DNA from: Thermoproteota archaeon | GTDB taxonomy: Archaea > Thermoproteota > Methanomethylicia > Methanomethylicales > Methanomethylicaceae | NCBI GenBank assembly: GCA_020832905.1 | Contig: JAJHRG010000001.1 | Span: forward strand, 190,809-254,808 | DNA length: 64,000 nt | Direction: 5' to 3' | Shown here: positions 53,260 through 62,404 of the stretch, piece by piece | Position numbering within the stretch: the first letter of the stretch is position 1 | How the letters are laid out: every line of letters begins with the position of its first letter | Notes under the pieces: generated by a model | The model's input: the letters and a program-made list of their open reading frames with translations, nothing else | Told to the model about the DNA's origin: nothing | Database searches by the model: none | Position numbers and translations under genes: made by a program

Positions 53260-54198
53260 ATGAAGGTATTAATTACTGATGATGTTAATAAAGAATGTGC
53301 AATTAAACTTAGAAATGCTGGTTTTGAAGTAGATGAATTTCCAAATATTTCAAAAGATGAATTAATAAAAATAATTCATAATTATGATATATTAGTTGTA
53401 AGAGGAAGAACAAAAGTAACAAAAGATGTTATAGAAGCAGCAAAAAAACTTAAGCTTATTGGAAGAGTTGGTGTTGGACTAGATAATATTGATGTTAAAA
53501 CTGCTGAAGAAAAAGGTATAAAAGTGATTAACACTCCTGAAATGTCTACTATTGCAGTAGCAGAACTTACATTTTCACTTATTTTAAATTTAGTTCGTGG
53601 AACATATAGAGCTATAGATTCTATGAAGAAAGGATTATGGGAAAAAAAGAATTTATATGGTTATGAATTATTCAATAAGACTTTAGGAATTATTGGTTTT
53701 GGAAGAATAGGTAGAGCAGTAGCTGAAAGAGCAAAAGCATTTGGCATGAAAATAGTTGTATACGACATTCTAAGTTATGAAATGATAAAAGATGAAATAG
53801 AAAAACTTAATGCCATTTATGCATCATCACTTGAAGAATTGTTAATGAATTCTGATATAATTACAATACATGTACCTTTAACACCACAAACAAGATATAT
53901 GATAAATTCTAAAACAATTTCTCTTATGCGTAATGGTGTTTATATAATTAATACTTCAAGGGGAGAAATAATTAATACTAGAGATTTATTAAGTGCTTTA
54001 AAGACTGGTAAAATTGCTGGTGCAGCTCTTGATGTTTTTGAAAATGAACCTCCAAAAGAGGATTGGGAAAAAGAACTAATTTCATTACCTAATGTAATTG
54101 CTACTCCTCATATAGGTGCACAAACATATGAAGCTCAAATTAAAGGTGCAATTTTAATGGCCGAAAACATTATTAAACTCTTTAAATCGTCTAACTAG
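53260..54198 (+). CDS. serA: D-3-phosphoglycerate dehydrogenase, short form
   Basis: A 312-aa D-2-hydroxyacid dehydrogenase. NAD-binding motif is LGIIGFGRIGRAVAERAKAF; LIGRVGVGLDNIDVKTAEEK, VYIINTSRGEIINTRDLLSA and the catalytic Glu/His region ALDVFENEPP ... VIATPHIGAQT are present. It starts serine synthesis from 3-phosphoglycerate. The ACT regulatory domain is absent, as in other short archaeal forms; glyoxylate or hydroxypyruvate reductase activity cannot be excluded. Confidence 0.88.
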   Translation: MKVLITDDVNKECAIKLRNAGFEVDEFPNISKDELIKIIHNYDILVVRGRTKVTKDVIEAAKKLKLIGRVGVGLDNIDVKTAEEKGIKVINTPEMSTIAVAELTFSLILNLVRGTYRAIDSMKKGLWEKKNLYGYELFNKTLGIIGFGRIGRAVAERAKAFGMKIVVYDILSYEMIKDEIEKLNAIYASSLEELLMNSDIITIHVPLTPQTRYMINSKTISLMRNGVYIINTSRGEIINTRDLLSALKTGKIAGAALDVFENEPPKEDWEKELISLPNVIATPHIGAQTYEAQIKGAILMAENIIKLFKSSN

Positions 54199-54208
54199 GG
54201 GATAGAAA

Positions 54209-54760
54209 ATGTATAAGTACCTTGCAGAAATGTGGCGTCATCCTAATGAAGGTATACTTAAAACCATAAGAATGATGAGATTAATTAAATGGCGAAGAGA
54301 ACCTGCAATTGTTAGAATAGAACATCCTACACGTATAAATAAGGCAAGAGCTCTTGGATATAAGGCTAAACAAGGTATTATTGTAGTAAGAGTAAGAGTA
54401 AGAAGAGGTCTTATGAATGTAAGTAGACCAGATTCTGGTAGACGTCCAAAGCGTATGGGAATAATTCATCCATCAAAAAAGAGTCTACAATGGATTGCTG
54501 AAGAACGTGCTAATAGAAAATTCCCAAATATGGAGGTACTAGGAAGTTATTGGGTTGCTTCTGATGGAAGGTTTTCATGGTATGAAGTAATACTTGTTGA
54601 TCCACATCATCCTGCTATTGTCTCAGATAAAGATTTATCATGGATTACAAAGCAAAGAGGAAGAGTCTTTAGAGGTCTTACTCCTGCAGCTCGTAAAAGC
54701 AGAGGTTTACGTAATAGAGGTAAAGGTGCAGAAAAACTTAGACCAAGTAGAGAGTATTAA
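54209..54760 (+). CDS. rpl15e: Ribosomal protein eL15
   Basis: A 183-aa eL15. Segments: [60 protein letters not shown] and [20 protein letters not shown]. It is a 50S core protein absent in bacteria. GGGGATAG precedes the ATG. It heads the group with COG1325 and Pop5; the Rpp30 gene that often follows is missing here. Confidence 0.97.
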   Translation: MYKYLAEMWRHPNEGILKTIRMMRLIKWRREPAIVRIEHPTRINKARALGYKAKQGIIVVRVRVRRGLMNVSRPDSGRRPKRMGIIHPSKKSLQWIAEERANRKFPNMEVLGSYWVASDGRFSWYEVILVDPHHPAIVSDKDLSWITKQRGRVFRGLTPAARKSRGLRNRGKGAEKLRPSREY

Positions 54761-54768
54761 TCTAAATT

Positions 54769-55188
54769 ATGAAGGAATATAAAATTTCTTCTATATCTTT
54801 AAGTACAATAGTACATGCAACTGAAGATAAAGAGAAAGTAAAATCTGCTTTATTTAATTTAATACCTAAGAATTTAGTAAATTTACTAACTATAAATGAA
54901 GTACATCTTAAAGGTCATTATGGTAATCCTATAATATTATTAAATTTAGAAATAAATGATCCTAATATTGCAAGTGAAGTTTTTGACTTTATTATAAGAT
55001 CAATTTCAAAAGAAGAACTTGCTATTATAAAAAATAATCCATCAATATATTGTGATGATAAGTCTATATTTCTAAGAATAGATAAGCAATATGCTTATCT
55101 CGGAACAATTAAGCTTTCATTTCTTGATGATGTTATAAAAGTTAAGGTAAATGTATTAAATCCCTTAGCCCTAATACGTAAGTTATGA
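54769..55188 (+). CDS. COG1325-type predicted RNA-binding protein
   Basis: A 139-aa protein: YKISSISLSTIVHATEDKEK, then VHLKGHYGNPIILLNLEIND and FLRIDKQYAYLGTIKLSFLD. It matches the archaeal RNA-binding family tied to exosome and RNase P gene clusters (UPF0201-like alpha/beta fold). It overlaps the Pop5 start by 4 nt. The function is inferred only from context. Confidence 0.8.
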   Translation: MKEYKISSISLSTIVHATEDKEKVKSALFNLIPKNLVNLLTINEVHLKGHYGNPIILLNLEINDPNIASEVFDFIIRSISKEELAIIKNNPSIYCDDKSIFLRIDKQYAYLGTIKLSFLDDVIKVKVNVLNPLALIRKL

Positions 55189-55475
55189 AAATATATCGAT
55201 CAAGATATATATTATTTAGAATTTCAGGAAATGTTTATGATAATGAAATATTATTTCATATTAAAGCTTTACTATTACCTCATGAAATAAAAATTATGCT
55301 TAAGAAATTACCATTTATTATTATAAAAATAGATCACAAATCATGGGAAGCTTTTAAAAGATTATATGGTCCGAAAATTAATATAACATCAAAAAAATTT
55401 ACCATTACTTCTATTATTACATCTGGAACTATGAAGAAAATAAAAAAGGAATTAAGAGAAAAAATAAAAGCTTAA
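55185..55475 (+). CDS. rnp2: RNase P protein component 2 (Pop5), short
   Basis: A 96-aa protein starting MKIYRSRYILFRISGNVYDN. The R-x-RYI-x-F start, the central KLPFIIIKIDHKSWEAFKRL and the late SKKFTITSIITSGTMKKIKK fit Pop5. It is slightly short, lacking some N-terminal residues of the family. Pop5 pairs with Rpp30 and binds the catalytic domain of RNase P RNA. Position after eL15 and COG1325 supports the call. Confidence 0.8.
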   Translation: MKIYRSRYILFRISGNVYDNEILFHIKALLLPHEIKIMLKKLPFIIIKIDHKSWEAFKRLYGPKINITSKKFTITSIITSGTMKKIKKELREKIKA

Positions 55476-55492
55476 ACTTTATTATTTTATAA

Positions 55493-55555
55493 GAGGATGA
55501 AGAAGCCGTCCCAGTCAATCAGAAAATTATGTTGAGAAATACCACCATCTGACTC
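55493..55555 (+). ncRNA. Candidate C/D box sRNA with guide to the 23S P-loop
   Basis: C box GGATGA (55495-55500); guide 1 55501-55519; D' CAGA (55520-55523); C' ATGTTGA (55529-55535); guide 2 55536-55548 (13 nt); D CTGA (55549-55552); closing GAG/CTC (55493-55495 with 55553-55555). Guide 1 contains GCCGTCCCAGTC, which pairs over 12 nt (one G-U) with GACTGGGGCGGC, the highly conserved 23S P-loop region. Guide 2 has no target that I can name. Transcription is independent of, or read through from, Pop5. Confidence 0.65.
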
Positions 55556-55559
55556 ATTT

Positions 55560-55735
55560 AAGTTCTTGGAAAAATTATTGAGTAATTGACTTTTTTACAC
55601 TAATTAATAAAACTTATATAACTTTAGTAAAAATAACTTACTTAGAACTTATATGATGATTTTTCTATATTTCAGATAAACTTAAAAATTTTTACTTTTT
55701 ATTATTTTACGTTATTAAAAAGGAGGTATAATATA
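55560..55735 (+). promoter_or_regulatory. Spacer and promoter region of the citrate synthase-like gene
   Basis: AT-rich; ATTAATAAAACTTATATAAC (55602-55621) is a probable BRE/TATA, with a second AT-rich run CTTAAAAATTTTTAC (55681-55695). AAAGGAGGT (55719-55727) is an exceptionally strong SD, 8 nt before the TTG at 55736. No other gene is seen. Confidence 0.45.
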
Positions 55736-57130
55736 TTGAATGAAAAAACAAGAGAATTAATAAGAATGATAAACAAAGAATGTATTGATTACCCTGATTA
55801 TCAAATTGTAGATGAAAAAGAACCTAAGCTTTATAAAGAAATGTTTCCATTCTCATCACCTCCAAAAATTTTATGGGATGGTGTTATAGTACCTATGGAT
55901 ATTCCTAAAGAATTATGGATTACAGATACTTCATTTAGAGATGGACAACAAGCTAGAGCACCATATACAGTAGATCAAATAGTTACAATATATAAATACC
56001 TACATAAAATAGGTGGTCCAAAAGGAAAAATACTAATGAGTGAATGTTTTCTTTATACAAAACGTGATAAAGAAGCAGTTCGTAAACTTTTAGAACTTAA
56101 TTATCCATATCCTATTGTTAGTGGATGGATTCGAGCAAGTAAAGATGAGCTTAAATATGCAAAAGAAGCTAAAGTTAAAGAAGTTGGAATGTTAGCCTCA
56201 ATTTCAGATTATCATATATTTTATAAATTTGGAGGATTAAGTCGATCTCAAGTAATATCTAAGTATCTTGAAGTAATAGAAGAAGGTCTTAAATCTGGTA
56301 TAGTAATGCGTGCACATATTGAGGATTGTACAAGAGCTGATATATTAGGAGTTGTTGTTCCCTTTGTAAAATCTCTTATGCGATTATCAGAGAAATATGG
56401 TCTACCTGTGAAAATTAGAATCCCTGATACTTTAGGTTTAGGTCTTCCATGGCCACAAGTAGCATTACCAAGAAGTATACCAAAAATTGTATGGATTCTT
56501 CGTAATATCTGTGGTGTCCCTTCAGAATGGCTTGAATTTCATGGACATAATGATTTTCATATGGGTATTGCAAATGCCACAGCAGCATGGCTATATGGAG
56601 CTGCTTTGAATAATACTACTTTATTAGGTATAGGAGAAAGAGCTGGAAATGTACCATTAGAAGCCATGGTCTTCATTTATGCTTCTATAAAGGGAGATTT
56701 TGATGGAATGGATACACGTGCAATAACAGAAGTAGCAGAATATTATAGAAAAGAAATTGGTTATGAAATTCCACAATATTATCCAATAGTTGGTAGTAAT
56801 TTTACTGTAACAAGAGCAGGTATACATGCAGATGGTACACTTAAAAATATTGAAATGTATTTACCATTTGATACTGAAAAATTACTAGGAAGACCTCCAA
56901 GTGTTTCTATAACACCATATTCTGGAACTGCTGGTATTGCCTTTTGGATTAACCATTATTTTAAACTAAAAAATAATGAAAAAATAAGAAAAGATGATCC
57001 AAGAGTAATAATGTTACATAATGAAATATTAAAAAAGTTTGAAGAAGAAAATGAATTAGTGATTTCTGATGAGGAAATGCTATCATTAGTTAAAAAATAT
57101 TTCCCTACATTATTTGAAAGAAAGAGTTAA
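55736..57130 (+). CDS. HMGL-family acyltransferase, Re-citrate synthase-like
   Basis: A 464-aa DRE-TIM metallolyase. LWITDTSFRDGQQARAPYTV carries the D-x-x-x-RDG(Q)Q metal and catalytic site; EFHGHNDFHMGIANATAAWL gives the HGHND metal ligands, and GIGERAGNVPLEAMV is the GxGERxGN box. The long PYTVDQIVTIYKYLHKIGGP segment resembles Re-citrate synthases and related homocitrate/isopropylmalate synthases. No LeuA allosteric domain is seen. Product could be citrate, homocitrate or isopropylmalate; citrate is my best guess by similarity. Confidence 0.75.
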   Translation: MNEKTRELIRMINKECIDYPDYQIVDEKEPKLYKEMFPFSSPPKILWDGVIVPMDIPKELWITDTSFRDGQQARAPYTVDQIVTIYKYLHKIGGPKGKILMSECFLYTKRDKEAVRKLLELNYPYPIVSGWIRASKDELKYAKEAKVKEVGMLASISDYHIFYKFGGLSRSQVISKYLEVIEEGLKSGIVMRAHIEDCTRADILGVVVPFVKSLMRLSEKYGLPVKIRIPDTLGLGLPWPQVALPRSIPKIVWILRNICGVPSEWLEFHGHNDFHMGIANATAAWLYGAALNNTTLLGIGERAGNVPLEAMVFIYASIKGDFDGMDTRAITEVAEYYRKEIGYEIPQYYPIVGSNFTVTRAGIHADGTLKNIEMYLPFDTEKLLGRPPSVSITPYSGTAGIAFWINHYFKLKNNEKIRKDDPRVIMLHNEILKKFEEENELVISDEEMLSLVKKYFPTLFERKS

Positions 57131-57225
57131 GGATATATGTGATTTTTTCTCTAAGAATAAGCAATTAAATATATATCCTTATATAAATATAAAATATTTT
57201 GTACTAAATAAAATGGTGGGAAAAA
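57131..57225 (+). promoter_or_regulatory. Intergenic region before psmA with inverted repeat
   Basis: GGATATAT (57131-57138) and ATATATCC (57172-57179) form an 8-bp inverted repeat; TTATATAAAT (57180-57189) just downstream is a TATA candidate for psmA. GGTGGG (57213-57218) is the SD. The repeat may be a weak terminator or an operator, or chance in AT-rich DNA. Confidence 0.35.
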
Positions 57226-57951
57226 ATGTTTACACCCCCTGGTTTAGGATATGATAGAGCAATAACCATATTTTCACCAGATGGACGTTTATTTCAAGTA
57301 GAATATGCTCTAGAAGCTGTAAGAAGAGGATGGACTGCACTAGGTATAAGATGTTTAGATGGTGTTGTACTTGCAGTTGAAAAAAGGAAAATAAGTCCAT
57401 TAATTGATCCATCATCAATGGAAAAAATTATGAAAATAGATGAACATGTTGGAGCAACTTTTGCAGGTTTATCTTCAGATGCAAGAATACTAATTGATCA
57501 AGCAAGACAAGAAGCTCAAATTAATCGTATACTTTATGATGATATTATCGATATAGAAGTATTAACTAAGAGAATTAGTAGTATAAAACAACTTTATACT
57601 CAACATGCAGGTGTAAGACCATTTGGAGTATCTTTACTAATTGCTGGTGTAGATAAAGTTGGTCCAAGATTATTTATGACAGAACCAAGTGGTGCATATG
57701 CTGGCTACTTTGCAGTTGCTATTGGTGCAGGCTCTCAAACTGTAACTGAATTTTTTGAAAAGAATTATAATGAGAAAATAACTTTATCATCAGCTATACA
57801 ACTTGCTCTAAAAGCATTAGCAATGGTTATAGAAGGTGGACTTGATTCTACAAGAGTAGAAGTAGCAATAGCAAGTAAGACCACAGGAAAATTTGAAATT
57901 CTTCCTGTAGAAGTTGTAGCTAAATATATAGATGAAGTAAAGGCGAAATAA
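57226..57951 (+). CDS. psmA: Proteasome subunit alpha
   Basis: A 241-aa alpha subunit. The N-terminal gate segment GYDRAITIFSPDGRLFQVEY and ALEAVRRGWTALGIRCLDGV are diagnostic; no catalytic Thr propeptide is present. GVRPFGVSLLIAGVDKVGPR and LFMTEPSGAYAGYFAVAIGA follow. It forms the outer heptameric rings of the 20S core. It heads the psmA-SBDS-exosome operon, a conserved archaeal superoperon linking protein turnover, ribosome maturation and RNA decay. Confidence 0.97.
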   Translation: MFTPPGLGYDRAITIFSPDGRLFQVEYALEAVRRGWTALGIRCLDGVVLAVEKRKISPLIDPSSMEKIMKIDEHVGATFAGLSSDARILIDQARQEAQINRILYDDIIDIEVLTKRISSIKQLYTQHAGVRPFGVSLLIAGVDKVGPRLFMTEPSGAYAGYFAVAIGAGSQTVTEFFEKNYNEKITLSSAIQLALKALAMVIEGGLDSTRVEVAIASKTTGKFEILPVEVVAKYIDEVKAK

Positions 57952-58647
57952 ATGTCAAAGGAGAGGGTAGTTGCTAGACTTACAATTAATAAAGAACATT
58001 TTGAAATATTAGTAAATCCTGAATTAGCTTGGCTACTTAAAAGTGGAAAAGATGTTGATTTAAGAGAATTACTTGTAAGTGATACTATATATAAAGATAT
58101 TAGAAAAGGTGAAAAAGCTTCTGAATCTTCATTAATTAAATGTTTTGGTACTACTGATTTGAAAACTATTGTTACAACAATAATTAAAAAAGGAGAACTT
58201 CAAATTACAACAGAGCAAAGACGAAGAATGATAGAAGATAAGAGAAAACAAATAATTGCATTTATTGCTCGTAATTGTGTAGATCCTCATACTGGTTTAC
58301 CACATCCTCCTATTAGAATAGAGAATGCCATAAAAGAAGCTAAAGTTAATATAGATCCATTTAAGCCTGTTGAGCAACAAGCAAATGAAATTATAAAAGC
58401 ACTTAGAACAATATTACCATTAAAAATAAGTCAGACAACTCTTTTAATTCATGCAAAAAGAGAGTACGCAAGTAAAGTAAAAGATTATATCTCTAAAACA
58501 GGAGATATATCAAGATCAGAATGGCTATCTGATGGATCTTGGAGATGTGAAGTTACTATTCCTGCAGGTCTTCAACAAACTGTAATAGATAAACTTAATG
58601 AAATATCAAAGGGGGATATTTTAATAAATATAATAAAGAAAACATGA
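57952..58647 (+). CDS. sdo1: SBDS/Sdo1 ribosome maturation protein
   Basis: A 231-aa three-domain protein. The FYSH domain contains [20 protein letters not shown] and [20 protein letters not shown]; domain II has [20 protein letters not shown] and [20 protein letters not shown]; domain III is ferredoxin-like. In eukaryotes it helps release eIF6 from 60S. It is joined directly to psmA. Confidence 0.95.
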   Translation: MSKERVVARLTINKEHFEILVNPELAWLLKSGKDVDLRELLVSDTIYKDIRKGEKASESSLIKCFGTTDLKTIVTTIIKKGELQITTEQRRRMIEDKRKQIIAFIARNCVDPHTGLPHPPIRIENAIKEAKVNIDPFKPVEQQANEIIKALRTILPLKISQTTLLIHAKREYASKVKDYISKTGDISRSEWLSDGSWRCEVTIPAGLQQTVIDKLNEISKGDILINIIKKT

Positions 58648-58659
58648 GGTGATCTTTAT

Positions 58660-59370
58660 TTGATTTATTTTTCTCAAAGACAAATAGTTGTACCAGGTTT
58701 TGTATTAGCTGAAGGAAATTATGAAACAGGTCGTAATGTATATAAAGAAGGAAATAAGTTTTATGCAACAGTTATTGGACTTGCTGAATTAAAAGATAAG
58801 ATAATAAATGTTATACCATTAAGAGGTTGTTATATTCCTTCTGTTGGTGATGTTTTAATTGGTAAAGTAATTGATATTATAACTACAGCATGGTTGGTAG
58901 ATATAAGATCTCCTTGGAATGCTATTCTTTTTGCAAAAGACTTTTTTTCTAAACCTATTGATATTATGAAGGAAGATCTTAGAAAGTATTTAGATGTAGG
59001 TGAATTAATAGTAGCTAAAATTATTTCTTTTGATCGTACAAAAAATCCTGTACTTACAGCAAAAGGACGTGGTCTTGGAAAAATTGAAAAAGGTACTGTT
59101 ATTGAAGTTGAACCAACAAGAGTTCCAAGAATAATTGGGAAAAAAGGTTCTATGATAAATATGCTTAAAAAAGAAACAGGTTGTCAAATTCATGTTGGTC
59201 AAAATGGTCGAATATGGATCTCTGGGAAAAATAGAGAAGATGAATTTTTAGTAGTTGAAGCAATAAGAAAAATAGAGAGCGAAGCACATACTACAGGATT
59301 AACAAATAGAGTGTATAGTCTTATAACTAAAAGGAGGGTAGTAAATGGAAAGGAAAAAGCTAATATCTGA
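58660..59370 (+). CDS. rrp4: Exosome RNA-binding subunit Rrp4
   Basis: A 236-aa cap subunit. N-terminal strand [21 protein letters not shown]1 domain [20 protein letters not shown], and KH domain [20 protein letters not shown] with the GKKG loop. It binds RNA and feeds it to the Rrp41-Rrp42 ring. It starts with TTG 58660 and overlaps rrp41 by 26 nt. Confidence 0.95.
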   Translation: MIYFSQRQIVVPGFVLAEGNYETGRNVYKEGNKFYATVIGLAELKDKIINVIPLRGCYIPSVGDVLIGKVIDIITTAWLVDIRSPWNAILFAKDFFSKPIDIMKEDLRKYLDVGELIVAKIISFDRTKNPVLTAKGRGLGKIEKGTVIEVEPTRVPRIIGKKGSMINMLKKETGCQIHVGQNGRIWISGKNREDEFLVVEAIRKIESEAHTTGLTNRVYSLITKRRVVNGKEKANI

Positions 59371-60070
59371 TGATGGAAGAAGACTAGATGGAAGAAGATT
59401 AGATGAAATTAGACCAATAAAATTTAAAATTGGAGTACTTAAAAATGCTGATGGATCTGCATATATGGAATTAGGAAAAACAAAAGTTATTGTAGGGGTT
59501 TTTGGTCCAAGAGAATTACATCCAAAGCATCTTGCAGTCCCTGATAAATGTATAATACAAGCTCGTTATCATATGGCACCATTTTCTGTTAAAGAAAGAA
59601 AACCCCCAGCTCCTACAAGAAGAGAAATAGAGCTTTCAAAAGTAATACGTGAAGCTTTAGAACCAGCAATATTTGTTGAACTATTTCCTAGAACAACAAT
59701 TGAAATTTATGCTGAAGTAATTCAGGCTGATGGAAGTACAAGATGTGCAGCTATTTCTGCAGCTTCTTTAGCGCTTGCTGATGCTGGAATTCCTATGAGA
59801 GATTTAGTTGCTAGTATTGCAGTTGCAAAAGTCGATGGTCATCTTGTTTTAGATGTTATGGATGAAGAAGATAAATATGGTTCATCAGATATGCCTGTTG
59901 CTATGATGCCATCTAAAAATGTAATAACATTATTACAAATGGATGGAATGTTAACTTATGAGGAATTTAAAAAATCTTTAGAACTTGCAAAAAAAGGATG
60001 TATGGAAGTTTATATGAAGCAAAAAGAAGCTTTAGAATCATACTTTAAGAATATTAAGGAGGAAAAATAA
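59345..60070 (+). CDS. rrp41: Exosome 3'-5' exoribonuclease Rrp41
   Basis: A 241-aa RNase PH-fold subunit, the catalytically active one. [40 protein letters not shown], the RNA-binding [20 protein letters not shown] and the catalytic [20 protein letters not shown] with the acidic pair are visible. Phosphorolytic decay and polyadenylation are its known activities. AAGGAGGGT is a strong SD inside rrp4. Confidence 0.96.
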   Translation: MERKKLISDDGRRLDGRRLDEIRPIKFKIGVLKNADGSAYMELGKTKVIVGVFGPRELHPKHLAVPDKCIIQARYHMAPFSVKERKPPAPTRREIELSKVIREALEPAIFVELFPRTTIEIYAEVIQADGSTRCAAISAASLALADAGIPMRDLVASIAVAKVDGHLVLDVMDEEDKYGSSDMPVAMMPSKNVITLLQMDGMLTYEEFKKSLELAKKGCMEVYMKQKEALESYFKNIKEEK

Positions 60071-60885
60071 TGACAATTAGTCCTATTCCTTCTTTAAAGA
60101 AGAAGCAAATTTATGAACTTGCAGAAAGTGGAAAAAGAATTGATGGTCGTGGATTAATAGATATGAGGAAAATTGAAATTAATACAAATATTTTAGATAA
60201 AGCTGAAGGTTCTGCAAGTGTTAAACTGGGCGATACATATGTAATTGCAGGTGTTAAATTTGAAATAAGTGAACCTTTTCCTGATATACCAGATGAGGGA
60301 ATATTATCTGTAACAGCAGAATTCTTACCCTTAGCATCTCCACTTTTTGAAGCTGGACCACCTGATGAAAATGCAATAGAACTAGCAAGAGTTGTAGATA
60401 GAGCATTAAGAGGAGGTAAGGCAATTAATACAAAAAAATTATGCTTAATACCTGGTAAAAAAGTATGGACTGTATGGGTTGATATTTTTGTTTTTGATCA
60501 CTGTGGAAATCTTATAGATGCTTCAGCTTTGGCTTCTTTATGTGCACTTTTAACAGCTAAAATTCCAAAAACAGAAGTTATTGGAAATGAAGTAAAGATA
60601 TTAGATGAATATGAACCATTACCAATAGAATCTCTTCCAATTATTGTAACTATAGCAAAAATTGGTGATAAATTACTTGTTGATCCATCATTAGAAGAAG
60701 AAGAAGTTATGGATTGTAGAATAAGTATTGCTTTTGTTGAAGGAAAAGATAAACAAGAACATATTTGTGCTATACAAAAAGGTGGAAGAGGATCTTTCTC
60801 ATATGAAGAAATTTTAAGAGCTGTTGAAATCGCTAAAGTTAAAAGTCAGGAAATAAGAAAAATTATTCCCTGTGGTGGTAAGTAA
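60070..60885 (+). CDS. rrp42: Exosome subunit Rrp42
   Basis: A 271-aa RNase PH-fold structural partner of Rrp41. LAESGKRIDGRGLIDMRKIE, EGSASVKLGDTYVIAGVKFE, LARVVDRALRGGKAINTKKL and VWVDIFVFDHCGNLIDASAL are typical. The active-site acidic residues of Rrp41 are not conserved, as expected. It overlaps the rrp41 stop by one base, with AAGGAGGAA as SD. Confidence 0.95.
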   Translation: MTISPIPSLKKKQIYELAESGKRIDGRGLIDMRKIEINTNILDKAEGSASVKLGDTYVIAGVKFEISEPFPDIPDEGILSVTAEFLPLASPLFEAGPPDENAIELARVVDRALRGGKAINTKKLCLIPGKKVWTVWVDIFVFDHCGNLIDASALASLCALLTAKIPKTEVIGNEVKILDEYEPLPIESLPIIVTIAKIGDKLLVDPSLEEEEVMDCRISIAFVEGKDKQEHICAIQKGGRGSFSYEEILRAVEIAKVKSQEIRKIIPCGGK

Positions 60886-61169
60886 TGGGTAAAGTAACAG
60901 GTCCTGTAGCTTGTTATGGTCCAAGATATGGTGCAACTCTAAGAAAACGTGTATTAGCAATAAAACTAAAAGCAAAAGGTCAAAAATGTCCTAAATGTTT
61001 TTCTGTAGATACATTAAAGAGAGAAGCAGCAGGAATATGGATATGTAAAAAATGTGGAATTAAATTTGCAGGAGGAGCTTATATTGCTCAAACTATAATG
61101 GGTAAGACTTTATTGCCAGAAGAACTTAAGAGTATAAAGGAAAGCATGAAGAAAACAAAAGAAGAATAA
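60885..61169 (+). CDS. rpl37ae: Ribosomal protein eL43 (L37ae)
   Basis: A 94-aa zinc ribbon: TGPVACYGPRYGATLRKRVL, then KGQKCPKCFSVDTLKREAAG and IWICKKCGIKFAGGAYIAQT. CPKC and CKKC bind zinc. It overlaps rrp42 by one base. Rpo12 and prefoldin often follow; Rpo12 is not seen here. Confidence 0.96.
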   Translation: MGKVTGPVACYGPRYGATLRKRVLAIKLKAKGQKCPKCFSVDTLKREAAGIWICKKCGIKFAGGAYIAQTIMGKTLLPEELKSIKESMKKTKEE

Positions 61170-61177
61170 ATTAAAAT

Positions 61178-61723
61178 ATGTCTATTTTATTAACAACATC
61201 CTTAAGACCTAATCCTCGTGTAAGAAGTTTTTGTAAAGATTTAGCTTCAACATCTTCAATATTTCACTATATAACACGTGGAAAAATGAACATGTCAGCA
61301 ATTTTTGGATATGCTTCTTCAATTAAAGCAAATAGAATTTGGATTATTTTTTCTAGACATGGAAATCCTGGAATGATAAATTTTTTTAGTTTAGATGAAA
61401 ATAAAAAAATTGGTATTATTTTTATTAAGGGTGTAGCATTAAAGAGAGAATTGAGAAATGCTTATTCAAAATCAACAAAAAGTAATTCAATTCAATTAAT
61501 TCTTAAAGATGAAAAATTAAGAGGATTATATGAAGTCATTAAACTAGCATTACCTTCTGAAGGTATATCTAATGGTGAAAATATTACAAGAATTGAAATA
61601 AGTAGAAATAAAGAAGGTTTTGCAGAAATTCAATTTTTTGATAATAAAACAAATTTAATATGTGGTCCAAAAATAATAGTAAAAGGATATGTAAAAGAAA
61701 ATAAGGTCGAATTTTTTAAATAA
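61178..61723 (+). CDS. Brix-domain protein (Imp4-like)
   Basis: A 181-aa single Brix/sigma70-like domain. Typical are LLTTSLRPNPRVRSFCKDLA, IWIIFSRHGNPGMINFFSLD and the closing strand LICGPKIIVKGYVKENKVEF. Archaeal members are the likely ancestors of Imp4/Rpf1/Brx1 ribosome-assembly factors. Its place between eL43 and Pcc1 is conserved in archaea. The weak upstream SD suggests coupled translation. Confidence 0.88.
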   Translation: MSILLTTSLRPNPRVRSFCKDLASTSSIFHYITRGKMNMSAIFGYASSIKANRIWIIFSRHGNPGMINFFSLDENKKIGIIFIKGVALKRELRNAYSKSTKSNSIQLILKDEKLRGLYEVIKLALPSEGISNGENITRIEISRNKEGFAEIQFFDNKTNLICGPKIIVKGYVKENKVEFFK

Positions 61724-61728
61724 TAGTG

Positions 61729-62010
61729 ATGGAGCTTCCAATTAAATCAAAACTTATAATAAATTTTGATGATAAAATTATAGCTGATAATATCTATAGA
61801 ATATTAATTCCTGAAGTGAGAACTACAAAATCTTCAAAAATATCAATGATAAAAAATAATAGTAGTATAGACCTATATATTGAAACAAAAACAATTCCTG
61901 GCTTAAGAGCTATACTTAATTCTTATTTAAGATGGATAAATTCATGTTTAGAAATATTTTCTTGGAAAGAGGAAAGATCCAAAACAAATAAAAATAAAAA
62001 TGCTAAATAA
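61729..62010 (+). CDS. pcc1: KEOPS subunit Pcc1
   Basis: A 93-aa protein: LPIKSKLIINFDDKIIADNI, RILIPEVRTTKSSKISMIKN, then the hallmark IPGLRAILNSYLRWINSC. The RAxLNSYLR helix is the Pcc1 signature; it dimerises and binds Kae1 and tRNA. A GTG 3 nt upstream could also serve. This is the canonical copy; a second, more divergent relative is at 46597-46842. Confidence 0.9.
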   Translation: MELPIKSKLIINFDDKIIADNIYRILIPEVRTTKSSKISMIKNNSSIDLYIETKTIPGLRAILNSYLRWINSCLEIFSWKEERSKTNKNKNAK

Positions 62011-62033
62011 TCTTTGAAAAGAGTGAGATAAAA

Positions 62034-62402
62034 ATGTCAAAGCAAATTCCTCCTCAATTACAACATCAGATATTACGTTTACAAGAGCAACAAGAACAAT
62101 ATAAAGCTCTTTTACTTCGTAAACAACAATTTGAAATGGAATTGAGAGAAGTAGAAAGAGCTCTTCAGGAATGTTCTAAACTTTCTGATGATGCTTTAAT
62201 ATATCAATCAGTAGGTAATTTACTTTTTAAAACTGAAAAAAGTAAAGTAATTAATGAACTAAATGAGAAAAAAGAAGAACTTGAATTAAGAATAAAGACC
62301 ATAGAGAAACAAGAGCAACGTTTAAGACAACAACTTGAAGAACTTAGAAAAAATATACAAGCAAGTTTATCTAGTCTATCTGGATTACCATCTAGTTCAT
62401 AA
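62034..62402 (+). CDS. pfdB: Prefoldin subunit beta
   Basis: A 122-aa two-coiled-coil chaperone subunit. First coil: PQLQHQILRLQEQQEQYKAL; hairpin: ALIYQSVGNLLFKTEKSKVI; second coil: ELRIKTIEKQEQRLRQQLEE. Prefoldin delivers unfolded proteins to the thermosome. AGTGAGAT is the SD. Located in the usual Pcc1-pfdB-DUF3194 order. Confidence 0.96.
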   Translation: MSKQIPPQLQHQILRLQEQQEQYKALLLRKQQFEMELREVERALQECSKLSDDALIYQSVGNLLFKTEKSKVINELNEKKEELELRIKTIEKQEQRLRQQLEELRKNIQASLSSLSGLPSSS

Positions 62403-62404
62403 AA

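Noticed and set aside
55493-55570. A fragment of 23S rRNA (GAAATACCACC resembles 23S sense sequence)
   Set aside because: The neighbouring GCCGTCCCAGTC is antisense to 23S, and C/D boxes with the right spacing bracket both parts, so a guide RNA explains it better.
57131-57179. The 8-bp inverted repeat as an operator or terminator finding
   Set aside because: It consists almost only of A and T in an AT-rich spacer, with a 33-nt gap between arms; chance is a good explanation.
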